DNA from: Cheilinus undulatus
Lineage: Eukaryota; Chordata; Actinopteri; Labriformes; Labridae
Assembly: GCF_018320785.1 (NCBI RefSeq)
Contig: NC_054873.1
Coordinates: 28,610,196-28,674,195, forward strand
Length of the DNA stretch: 64,000 nt
Reading direction: 5' to 3'
The translations under genes and the position numbers were made by a program. Below, piece after piece: positions 1 to 14,500 of the stretch. Below the pieces are notes generated by a model. The model did not search any database. It was not told where the DNA came from and saw nothing but the letters and a program-made list of their open reading frames with translations. Numbering within the stretch: position 1 is the stretch's first letter; every line of letters starts with the position of its first letter.

Positions 1-170
1 TCAAAAAATTGAGAGAAATACCAAAATTTACTTGTAATCATAGAAAAATGGAAAAAAGGGATGAATGAACAGTATCTCCTCTTCAGACTTTATAATCCAC
101 TATATGCCAGTTTTTTTTATTCCTGACTCACATCTGCGACACACTGAACACTGTTTCACAACCTACTTTT

Positions 171-199
171 GGGTCCCAACCCACCGGTTGAGAAGCACG
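171..199. mobile_element. hAT-type element end (fragment)
   Basis: The segment carries the inverted form of the terminal motif CAGTGGTTCTCAACTGG followed by a GGGTTGGGACCC block, allowing a few mismatches. The same block is seen at 9550-9579 and 51874-51900. The other end of this copy is not recognisable, so it is a fragment of a non-autonomous hAT family member. Confidence 0.5.
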
Positions 200-624
200 G
201 CTCTATATGACACAGACTGTTCCTGGTTCCTGTCTCTCCCCCACAGGCTGTTCCTACTGCTCACCAGTTAGCAGAACCAGTGAAGGTGATTCACAACAAC
301 CTGATCCATGGAGGAAACAGTTAGGCAGAATTTGTCACCACCTTTAAACCGAGGAAGGGATCTCTTAATACAGTTTTATTCACGCCCCCTGAAAGTGAAT
401 CTCCAAGTTATTTCCGATGTTTCAAACACTTGTTGACAAAACAATCTTTCAGAAAACACAGATCAAGTGTTGACGCAACTTGTCCCCCATTACTACAGCA
501 ATCCGTTAGTTAGTGGGTAACTCATGCTTGTGTGCACACAAACCACAGTTTCTGTACAGCTTTACTTTCCATTTCTCTTCAGGAAGCCCTCTGTTTTGTT
601 CGACAGCCCTCAGCCGTCTTGATC

Positions 625-632
625 ATGCAAAT
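625..632 (+). promoter_or_regulatory. Octamer motif ATGCAAAT upstream of sh2d7
   Basis: A perfect POU-factor octamer lies about 0.9 kb before the sh2d7 start codon. Mammalian SH2D7 is a tuft-cell gene and tuft cells depend on POU2F3, so a functional link is possible. A single 8-mer is weak evidence and may be chance. Confidence 0.2.
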
Positions 633-1509
633 GAACCATTTGAACTCTGATGTGCCGTTGCCTCAGTGCTGATGCTTTCCAAGCCAGTGGAAAAAAAAGG
701 TGTGCAATTGTAAATGTCATGTGTCTATATCTCTCATGTAGATTTGGACTCCCTCAGAATATCTTCAGTTGACGCCAGTGAAACACCCTGGAGAAGTTGA
801 GAGACGCATTTGATGTTAAGTGAAATGACACCAGGTTCAAACTACAGCCTGCCAATCTCAAGGAAAGGTAAGGACTCTTCTTAAAGCAAAATTCTACATT
901 TTTACAGTTTTACATTTAAGTAGAGTCTCATTGCCCATTCCTGCTTTTTGTATCAGGCATTGAAAGGAACTGCTGCATACTAAAGAAACAGAAACCCAGA
1001 TCTGAGGGGATCTGCCATTTTTCAGGGTCAAAGACAAAATCCCCCTGCCTCAGGACCTGCCTGGCAGTTTGTCTCAAGGTAAGTGCAGCTACAACCAAAA
1101 CCAGTCTCTCTGATGTCATGTCTAACCAAATATCAAGCAACATTATCATTTAGTTTACATCAGTTTGACATTAAAGCAAGAAGCCAGTGTAGATGTAAGT
1201 CTTTGAGATGGAGGGTGACCTTTGAATGATATGGAATTGGACATTATTGTGAAACATGCAGGTTTAGACTATTTGATAAAGAGAATAGACAGTAAATGCT
1301 CTACAGTATAACTTCATATGTAAAGTACATCACCTGTTCACACCAGCTGCTGGTGAAACATTAGAGAAGCTAGAACACTGAGCTACTTGTAATCTGAGGT
1401 TGATGCCTCCTGGGAAATAGGGAAATCAGACAGTTAAAAGCCTCACTGTAAATGCAGGGAAATGAATGCTGTTTATCTTCACTGGCTTTGTTTGTGTGAC
1501 TTTGACTAG

Positions 1510-4666
<3,157 letters not shown>

Positions 4667-4866
4667 TGACGGTAGATCTAGAAAGCATCTGGAGGAAAAA
4701 AACACTAATTTTACTTTGACACTGCAGTTGTCCTACATCAACACTTTAAAGCCTCTTTTAAATATTTATGTTATTAAAATTATATATTTTTTGAATGATG
4801 ATGTTACACTGACTTTTCCATGTTCAGCAAAAGAGCAAATCCAGCTCAGATTATGTTCTGAATTTT

Positions 4867-4872
4867 AATAAA
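4867..4872 (+). terminator. Poly(A) signal AATAAA of sh2d7
   Basis: A canonical AATAAA sits 200 bases after the sh2d7 stop codon, and T-rich sequence follows within about 40 bases. It is the first such hexamer downstream and the likely cleavage signal for this gene. Confidence 0.6.
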
Positions 4873-5504
4873 ACAAACTGTGTCATTAAAGATAAGTGCT
4901 TAAGTGGATTTTTTTTTTGGACATTTTACATTAGCTTCACTCCTATGTGCAGTGAAATATATTTTTAAACAGAAACTATAATAAAAAGTCATCAAGTGGG
5001 TCAAAGATATTCAAAATGTCACCCATTATCTTCTGTCATCTACTGATGCCCTGTAACCCTCTAACCATAGTTTTAGTGCCAGTCAACAATGCCAGAGTTT
5101 AACTACCTAAAAGGTTTCTGTGTGCCTGACTGCTCTCCAGGCTTATCTCTGATAGAGATTAAAACAGGAACAGCCGCAGGTCTCTCTCGTAAAAAAATGG
5201 GCAGTGTGACGAAAGGAAGCAAGGTGCTTTCCCTGAAGGTGATGAAATTCAAACCAGGATGTATTTACCCACTAAAATGTCAGACATCTTATTTTACAGA
5301 TCAACAGTATTTTAAAATATTTTATCTTTAATTTGCCTGTGCAAAACTTGGGTACAGATGGAAATGTGTCAGGTAAACAGAGAGAAATTCCTCTTTAAAA
5401 AAAAAAGAAAAAAAGAAGAAGAGCATGATTTCCAAAGTGTCTTACTGTGAGTCTGTGGGTCTCTGCATCTGCAAATAGTAATTCATAAAATCTAATATAC
5501 CAAG

Positions 5505-5508
<4 letters not shown>

Positions 5509-5535
<27 letters not shown>
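5509..5535. repeat. Poly(A) run
   Basis: An uninterrupted run of about 27 A lies just before the Tc1 element at 5622. No element body could be tied to it, so it is reported only as a homopolymer. Confidence 0.8.
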
Positions 5536-5667
5536 CTTTTTTCAAGATTTTATTTCAGACTTTTATGCCTTTATTATATACGACATCCCAAAACATAAAA
5601 AAAGTTATTTTGAACAACATACAATGCCTAGAAAAAGTCCACCCCCTTTACCCTTTTATTGATTTAT

Positions 5668-7850
5668 GTTTCGTTTCGTTTATTTTTTCTTCAGTCATTG
5701 GCTTGAGCAACAACACAAACAGGCCATACAAAAACATATGACATTGATGACTGAAAGGGTTTAGGCTGAAGTGCAAGACTTATTTACGTCTAACCATTTT
5801 ACATTATAGAATAACCAATACCAATAATACGGCAACATAAAACAATCAAAAAGCAGCTAATATGAAAAGAAAACAAGCTCATTCAAGCCACCAGTGGAAA
5901 TGATTTATATGAACTTATAACTTTTTTTGTTTGTTTGTTTTGTTTTTTGTTTTTTTTTAAGATGTGTGAAGAATTACTAAGAGCTATTCTAGTGCTTTGT
6001 AATTGCACAGTATACTTGTTTTATACATTTGTTTGAATGCTTTTATTGAAGTGGTTTGTTTTAATCTATCTTCCAGTTTATTCCATAAATCTATTCCTTT
6101 CACAGAGATACACCTAGCTTTTGTATTTGTTCTGGCCCTGCGTTTTTGGTATATATCACTTCCTCTCAGATTATATTGGGTTTACGTAGCTTTTGATTTT
6201 ACACATTACACCAATTACTTTAGATATTTTTGTCTGGAGATAATTTATATGTAATTTCCAGTTTATCATCAATGTGGACACCCAAAAAAATTGTATTACT
6301 CACCCTTACGATTTCAATTTGATTAATTTTTATGTTTACTGGTTGATCAATTTTTCTATTACCAAAAATTATATATTTTGTTTGGTTTAGATTCATCGAT
6401 AATCTATTGTAGTCAAACCACTTCTTTAGTATAACCAGATCTTTTTCCACTACATCTAGCAGTTGCTCTAAATTTTTTCCCGAACATTAGAGACTGGTAT
6501 CATTAGCAAATAAAATACACTGCATGTCTTTGAGGACCTCACATATGTCATTTATATACATAATAAAAAGTTTTGGCCCCAGGACAGAGCCCTGTGGGAC
6601 TCCATGAGTTATAAATTTCTTTTCTGAATTCATATTGTTAATATTTACATACTGATCCCTATGACTGAGGTAGTTTTTTAGCCAATCATGTGCAATGCCT
6701 CTGATACTATACCTTTCCATTTTGGCCAACAGCATGATCTATGGTATCAAAGGCCTTGCTAAGATCAATAAAAACACCGATGGTGTATTCATTGCTGTCT
6801 ACCGCTGAAGATATTTCCTCTACCAGCTCCATGACTGCCATCGAGGTTGATCTATTTGATCTGAAGCCAAATTGATGGTCACTTATTAGGTTATATTTAT
6901 TGAGGAAATTGTCAAGCCTTACAACAAATAATATTTCTAGGATTTTTGAGAATTGTGACAAGAGCGAAATTGGCCTATAGTTGTTGAATTGGTGTCAATC
7001 TCCACCTTTATAAATAGGTATTACTTTTGCGGTTTTCATTTGTGAAGGAAAAATGCCAGTGAGAAAAGATTGATTACAAATATATGTAAGAGGTGCAACA
7101 ATACAATTTATAATATTTTTAACAAAACTCATGTCTAGGTTAGAGCAATCTGTTGACCTCTTGTTTGAAAACCCACTGACAACTTTAATTATTTCATTTT
7201 CATCTACACCTTTAAAAAAATGAGTTAATGCTTTCTTTGATCATTCTTTTATCTAATCCATTTGTGTCAGATGGCTGAACAACTTTGTTTGCAAGGTCAG
7301 ATCTGACATTTACAAAAAAATTATTGAAAGCATTTGTAATTTCTTCATTTTTATTAATAATTAGACCATCTTTCACAAAGTAATTTGGATAGTCACTTTT
7401 TTCCCCGTCCCTTTTATTATTATGCTGTTTAATACTTTCCAGGTGCCTTGGATGTTGTTCTTGTGCTGTTCGAGTATTTTATGGTAATATATTTTTTCAT
7501 GAGTTCTAATTATATTTGTTAACTTATTTTTGTATAATTTATATCTATGCTCTGTTTCCTTGGATCTATGTTTTAAAAATAGTCTATAAAGATGTTTTTT
7601 CTTTTTGCAAGCATTTGCTATGCCTTTTGTTATCCATGGTTTATTGTATTTAGCTGTGTCTTTGGTAGAATATTTCCTCAGTGGACAGTGTTTATCATAG
7701 AGGCTGGTCAATATGGTCAAAAAGGCATCATAGGCTTTGTCGGGGTCAGGAGTGGCATAGACCTCGTCCCACGTCTGGTTGTTCAAATCTACCTTTAAGG
7801 CAGTCATGGCTTCAGGAGTTCTGCACCTTTTCATTTATTCATTTCATTTA
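5668..7850 (-). mobile_element. 5'-truncated LINE (jockey-supergroup type) inside Tc1
   Basis: Minus-strand open stretches encode a non-LTR reverse transcriptase. From the 5' side there is an upstream segment with PWITKGI (7373-7834), then the RT core FGFRSNRSTS and FIDLSKAFDTIDH (6707-6961), THGVPQGSVLGP and a degraded FADDT box reading FANDT (6487-6735), and the thumb-side segment with LGVHIDDKL (6220-6450). No endonuclease domain is present, so it is truncated at the 5' end. Frame changes and stops between segments show it is dead. The element ends in T-rich, TTTCG-repeated DNA (a 3' tail on the minus strand). The clade within the L2/CR1/Rex1-like group was not resolved. Confidence 0.75.
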
Positions 7851-7960
7851 TTTATCATTCATGGTAAGTATGATTTAGGATTTTTGATGAAAAATCACAA
7901 AAGAACATCTTTAAAAAATATGTTATGTAAAATAAGTGAATGCATATTCACCCCTTCAAA

Positions 7961-8857
7961 TCAGTACTGAGTAGATTCACCTTTGGCTGCAATCACAGCA
8001 CTGAGTGTGTGTATAGGTCCCAATCAGACTCACATCTGGACTCTGCAATTTTACTCCATTATTCTTTGCAAAAAGGATCTAAGTTTTTCAGGTTGCATGA
8101 GTGACATTTCCTTACTGTGTAGCTGTTGCTGTATGCTTCGGGTCATTGTCTTACTGGAAAATAAATCTTCTCCCAGGCTGTAGTTCTCTTGCAGACAGAA
8201 TAAGATTGCCAAGCAGGATATTCTAATATTTTGCTGCATTCATTTTACCCTCTACCTTTACAAGTCTCCAGTCTGCCTGGAAGCATCCCCCCAGCATGAT
8301 GCTGCCACCACCATATTTCACAGCAGGGGTGGTGTGTTTGGGGTGATGTGCAGAGTTTGGTATCCGCCACTGATGCTATGTCTTGTCTGATGGCCAAAAA
8401 AAGCACCATTTTGGTTTCATCAGTCCAAAGAACTTTCCTCCACTTGACCATGGAGTCTCCCTAATGCCTTTTGGAAAATTCTCGTTGAGATTTAATGAGT
8501 TTTCTTCAACAGTGACTTATTTTTGCCACTCTTCTGAAAAGCTTTGACTAGTGAAGAACCAGGGCACAGTTGTTAAATGTAGAGTCTCTTTCATCTCAGC
8601 TGCTGAAGCTTCTAACTCCTTCAGAGTATTCATAGGTGGGTTGGTGGTCTCCCTAACTAGTCTTCTTCTTGCACAGTCACTCAGTTTTTTAGGATGGCCT
8701 GATCTAAGCAGATTTACACTTGCGCCATATTCCTTCCATTTCTTGATTATAGATTTGGGATGTTCAGTGCCTTAGAAATTTTTATGTATCCAGCCCCTGA
8801 CTTTTACTTTTCAATAATCATTTCTCGGGGTTGCTTGGAGTGTACTTTTGTCTTCAT
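7961..8857 (-). pseudogene. Decayed Tc1 transposase
   Basis: The minus strand begins at an ATG (MKTKVHSKQPRE) and ends at a TGA after a segment reading IAAKGES-TQY, the common Tc1 C terminus. In between are the Tc1 landmarks GGGSIML (as a decayed GGSIMLGG), the segment around 'kvlWTDETKMV' near 8430, and an HTH region near 8700. The span is ~299 codons against ~340 in active Tc1 transposases, with several stops and frame changes. It cannot produce a working enzyme. Confidence 0.75.
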
Positions 8858-9549
8858 GGTGTAATGGTTGCCAGGAATACTGGTTAACAAGTGACTGGAC
8901 CTTCCAGACACAGGTGTCTTTATACTACAATCACTTGAGACACATTCACTGCTCTCAGGTGATCCCCATTTCACTGTCAGACTACTAGTTTGGACCTAAT
9001 TTTTTGGACCTCAGTTGAATTAGGTCAGTCACTTTAAAAAACTGTGAACATTTATGCACTTATTTTACCTCACCAAACATATTTTTGTTTTATTTATACT
9101 ACTTTGAAGAAATTTGTTTTCACTTTGACATTCAATAGTTTTTAAGTATTTTTTGGGGAAAAGACTAATTATATCAACCATTATTGATTTTTAAAATCAA
9201 TAAAAGTTTTAAACATTGAACACTTTTTAGATCCTGTACATTTTATACAAACATATACATTTTTACACAAGTTTTACTCCATTTTCTGTGACACATAAAT
9301 ACTGTATGGTCTCTAAAGGAATCTTGGTAAATTCACACATTATCATGGGAAACAGCTTATCCAATATATTGAGATATATGTCAGGATCTAAAGAAACAAA
9401 CAAGATGGACTTACCACAGAAAAAGAGAATTAGAAAAAATATATGGATGTATTTTTGCTACAGACCTCCATTCCTCATGGACTTTTTACCACATTTTTGT
9501 ACAAGGAACCCATTCCCAAACCACTGACTACGGCAATGTGACCACTTTT

Positions 9550-9579
9550 GGATCCCAACCCACCAGTTGAGAACCACTG
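9550..9579. mobile_element. hAT-type element end (fragment)
   Basis: The sequence GATCCCAACCCACCAGTTG followed by AGAACCACTG is the inverted end of the family seen at 171-199 and 51874. The partner end was not found within the preceding 300 bases, which are otherwise unremarkable AT-rich DNA. This is a remnant only. Confidence 0.5.
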
Positions 9580-10815
9580 ATACAGACCATAAATTACTTG
9601 AATATAAACTGCCTATAAACACTCACTGGGACATGGTTATGGCTCAATTTTAAATCAGATTTAGGCAGACATGCTTGCCATGGGATGAAATCAGCACAAG
9701 TTTCACACTCCATTTGACTGCAGTCAACCTCAGAATCAGTTCCTTACAGTAAAAGCTGCTTTACAGCCCCAGTATCAGTGTGCAGCAGAAGCCTCTTTGC
9801 TTTAATCATAATTAACAGATGTTCATCGTGAGACCAGGAATTTATGGAGCCACACCACCAGCAGTGAGCAGCCCTGAATTTTTGATCCTGCCCTCATAAA
9901 AGGAAGAGGAGATAAATGAATAAAGATTTAACTGGCTGCACTGATGACTACACAGTTTCACTGGGTTCAATATCATCCTCTTTCAGGCAAAATAAGGCTT
10001 CAACTACAATTTTTTCAAAGCTGAGCCCATGAGTTAAAAAGCCATAGTACCATAGTATGCATGTTAGTGTTTATTTACCAGTTTTTGCTACGACACATAA
10101 GATATACCTTAACAAAATAGCCAGTCAGTCATGATGTTGATTACATATTAAAAATGTTCCAGTTTTTATAATTTTTGTCAGTTTAACCACAAAAATAAAT
10201 ACTCTAGTTCTACATTAGCTACTTATTATGTTCCGCCTGCAGCTACAGTCTCAATATGGTCTTCCTCACTGGACTAGTAAGACACAGCGCCGAAGAACCA
10301 GGTCATATTTACTTTGTATTGCCATTACAACCTGAAGCAGACATAAAGACAACTGAAACAAAATTTTCAAGAGATGCTTTAATATGTTAAAAATGGATGA
10401 AAAAATGCCCTGCCTTTATAACTCAATAGAACAAGCTGAACTGAAAATATAAACCAAAGACAACTAAGAGCATGAACCTGATCCAGAGCTAAATCCTACA
10501 CCCCATACACCAGCATCCATTTATCTCCATCCATCATGAGAGAGGCAACCACTGCCACCAGCTCTCCTCTGATGAGATTAACTCTTTTTGCAGGATGTAA
10601 TCACTTCTGTGAGTGCTGAGGCAGCTCACTCCTAATGATCACATCCTGCTTAACCACTTATTACAGCTGAAATGATGGGCTGTGCAGAAGCAGACATTCT
10701 CTGCACTTTAACGTGCATGCTCACTGATCATTTCATCTCAGAGTGGGTTGAAGTTAAACCCATATAGGAGGGAAAAATAATGAATTTACACCTAGAACAC
10801 ACAGAGAAAAAAATA
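9580..10815. other. Intergenic DNA between sh2d7 and cib2 3' ends
   Basis: This AT-rich stretch has no long open frame, no recognisable RNA gene and no clear element. The two neighbouring genes converge on it. Confidence 0.5.
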
Positions 10816-10821
10816 TTTATT
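10816..10821 (-). terminator. Possible poly(A) signal of cib2
   Basis: TTTATT on the plus strand reads AATAAA on the cib2 strand, about 730 bases past the cib2 stop codon. That would give a 3' UTR of ordinary length. Other weaker variants exist nearer the stop, so this is a candidate only. Confidence 0.35.
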
Positions 10822-11548
10822 CAAAGTACTATGAATAATACCTGAAGTCACATTAAATGCAGTAACATGTCAATCCAAAAAAACATGGCTGTATTTAAAA
10901 TCTCATGATACTGGCTGAGGCAGAAGATAGTAGCTTCCAAAAACAGTTCACATGAGAGCCCTTAAACTGGAGAACAGAAAGATACGATTGTCATCATTTT
11001 CCAGTTCTGTAATCAAATAACTTTAAACACTGTATGCCATACACAGCATGTATAAATATAGCTCATATAAAATATCTGTATGCCCTTAAAGCTAACACTG
11101 TGCTTCAGTTACCTTCAAGCTTAGTCCTCATCCTTATAAATAATTTATCTCTTATGTAACATTGTAGGAAGACTTGACTGGGGTATCCCATGTGCAATAT
11201 ACATATGTAGGTAGATAAGCTTTTGATGCATTCTTGAATGTACACCATAAGCAGCAGAGTCTGGCTCATTTTTTTGCTCTATTTCATCTTAAAAATGCAG
11301 AAGAAACAGCCTTTTCCCCACCAAAAGACCATTTCAGGTCAAGCCCTTTCATAGCTAGTAAAAGGAAACTACATTTTCATCTAGAGTAAAGAAAGTGAGT
11401 ACCCTGGGGATTCACTTTTATCCAGTATGTTGCCGTCTGACTGATGCATGTTTTCTTACGACGGGAAAACAAGCACTGTGTTGTGGCCAGGACAGGGTGA
11501 CGAAAGAGTCCAGAGGTTCAACCCATTATCAACAATGGAAACTTCCCA

Positions 11549-14500
11549 TCAAATTCGTATATGGAAGGTGCTAAAAAGGCAAAACAAAACACAATTTTAA
11601 GGACCAGCTTTGTTACATACGCAATTACTGTTCATGTAAAGAAGACTAATAACTGACAGGAAGAAAACAGTGAGTCTATTTGCATAAAGTAGTGGACAAA
11701 GTGTTGGCCATGGATAGATGTTTCAATCAGTAGCACGGAGTTGAGTAATGAATACTTTAAAGTAATACTTAAGTATTTCTGAAGGTGGGTTGTATAATAT
11801 AAGGTACTTGGGGATAGTAGTGGCATTAGCCTCCAGAGATTTCAGTGTGCATTGTCCCTTTAAGCAGATTATCTTGGGGCACCAGCCAGGAAGCTAGGCT
11901 ATACTATGCTACAGATGTGTACAGCTGCCTCCTGCAATTTTGCAAGTTTAAGGTAAAAATTTTTGCTTGATTGTACACTATAGCAAACATTTCTAAGGCA
12001 TTTTTCAGCCAAGAAAACCTCTGTTAAAGGCACATTTTGCAAGCATCAGCTCCTGTCTACATGCTATTCCCCCTCAGCGTATCTGGTCAACTGTTTGGGT
12101 CTGCAGGGCTTTGTCAGACCCAACAACAACAAACTATGCTAAAACAAAACTAAACTTAGCGATATAGACGAGAGTGGCCATGATGTGTCATTTACTGTGG
12201 ATATGAGAGGTTACTTTAATGAGCAAGAGTATAAGCGGAACAACTTCTGCAGATGGGACTCAGTGGGATGAAAGACAGAACGTGGAGAGTTGTCAGCAGG
12301 AGAGATTCCAAGTTACCTGGTGGTGTAGGTTTGCTAAATGTGAGCCCATGCCCATGAAAACAGAGAGCTACTGTTGTCACAAGTGGGACTCCACAATACT
12401 TCTTCAAAACATTTCTGTTCGAGGATAGCAGCTCACTTCTGCCTACAGCCTGCATCACTCCCCATCCAGAGTTCCCTGCCTTACTGAATGCCAGTGTTTT
12501 ACAGACCTTCTTCAACTCTCTCATCTTAATTTGAGAAACTGACCCTGAACAGAAGGGCGAAATGGAAATTTGTAATCCAAGTAAGTTTTTGGCTGTGGCT
12601 TTATTCTTCTAATGGCTGATAATGCGACAAGCTACAGTCAGCACCACATGTTTAACCTACAAAAACAGAAAACTGACATGAAATAGTTTTATTTAGTTTG
12701 TTGTTGTTGTCTCTGACAAAGCTGAGCACTGAGGTGGAAGAGCATGTAGCCAGTAGCCAAAATTTGCATTGCAAAATAGTGCCAAACACAGAGGCTTTCT
12801 AAATGAAAAATAAAACACTTAAATATTTTTCATTTGAGTGCACAACTAAGCCAATATTGTTTTTTGGTCCTTTGTTATCTAAAACTCACTAAATTACGTG
12901 GAGCAGCTGTACCCATCTGTTATGCTGTTATATAGCCTTGCTTACAATGATTGGCGATTGCCAAGTACCTTATACAACCCAACTCCAATAACAGTGAAAC
13001 ATCCCTTTAAGTAACCAGAGATATGCTACACAGCAGCTTGAGACCAATTGCATTTATTTGCTGTATGTGAATTCCATTTTTTCTATATTCAATGAAATGT
13101 ACTATCAAAAAAACATGGAATATGCTTTTATATGAAGACTTATGTCTCAAGGGAGTGACTTTACATATTTTAGCTTACCTTAAAAAGTCAGGAGCCCTGG
13201 ATATCATATTTTCAAAGTCAGCGAAGGAGAGTTTGCTGTCCCCATCTAAGTCTGCCTCCTCAATGGTTTTCTCACACACCAGCTCAACCTCCTCTGGAGT
13301 CAGCTCCTCCTTTGTCAGCTTATTCAGAGTCTTCTCAAGGTCCTCTTTACACAGATAGTTATCCACATTGAAATCTTATGGAGGGACAATGGTTTTAGAG
13401 AAAATAATATATTAGTGTTAAATATTTTATTCTTACTTAAATCAAGTGCAGGAAATTTGAAAAGTTAGAATGGATGTTTTGGTCTCTACCATATATTTTG
13501 AATGCATAAATGGCCTTGAGCTCTCTGGGTGCCATTTCACTGAGGACCGAGAACATGTCGACAAATTCATTGAAGCTGAGATTCCCCATCCCATCCTCTG
13601 AGAAAGACTCTACGATCCTGTTGCGGAAAGGGTTTTCCTACAGAGACAGAACAACAAAGAGTGCAAACATGAGTGTCAATAACATGTCATGTAAAATGTG
13701 ATTCTCTACAGTATAAATCACACTGCTGCAAGCAGTCAAGGTAAGTGTCAGCACCTCCATGTCTAAAGACACGGTTCTCCACTGGAAAACAGTGGACTTC
13801 TCTCTCCAGGAGGGGAGGGTGTCTTTGGCCAAAGTCAAGGAGTTCAAGTATCTTGAGGTCTTGTTCACAAGTAAAGGCAAAAAAGACTGCAAGGTTGACC
13901 GGTAGATTGGTGCAGCATCAGGAGTATTGCAGATGTTGTACAGTCCCATAGTAGTTAAGAAGGAGCTGAGCTGGAGGGCAAAACTAAATTTACTGGTCCA
14001 TCTTTGTTCTAACCCTCACTTATGGCCATGAGCTTTGGGTATTGACTGAAAAAATAAGACTGCCGGTTTAAGCTGTTGAGATGACATTGGGCTGGGTTCA
14101 GCCTTGGAGATAGGTTGAAAAGCTTGGACGTATCTCAAAGTAGAGCTGCTGTTCATTCTCCTCAAAAGGAGCCTGTTGAGGTGGTCAGGCATCTGATCAG
14201 GATGCCTCCTGGTCACTTCCCTGTTGAGATCTTCCGGGTGTGTCCAACTGGAAAGAGGGATTATATATCCCATCTGGCCTGGGAACACCTTGGAATCCCC
14301 CAGGAAGAGCTGAAAAAAATGTCTGGGTGGACTTGCTTGGCCTGTTGCCACCGTGACCCGGCCCAGATAAGCAGAAGAAAATGGATGGATGGATAAACCA
14401 CGTAGATTCGTTGAATCAACAATTTTAAAGGGGGGGCTATCCCACCCTCTGCTGGTGGATCATTTGTGTCAAATATAGCTCTTTTGCCATGCTAATGTTC

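Larger units (their letters stand above)
5622..9236 (-). mobile_element. Tc1/mariner element, split by a LINE insertion
   Basis: Both ends are recognisable: CAATGCCTAGAAAAAGT at the left and its inverted, diverged counterpart at the right, each flanked by TA (5620-5621 and 9237-9238). The inverted arms stay alignable inward for roughly 200 bases, for example AAATAAGTG(A/C)AT near 7931-7945 and the inverse near 9050. Removing the LINE that interrupts the left arm leaves about 1.4 kb, the usual Tc1 size. The transposase lies on the minus strand and is heavily decayed, so the copy is old and immobile. Confidence 0.8.
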
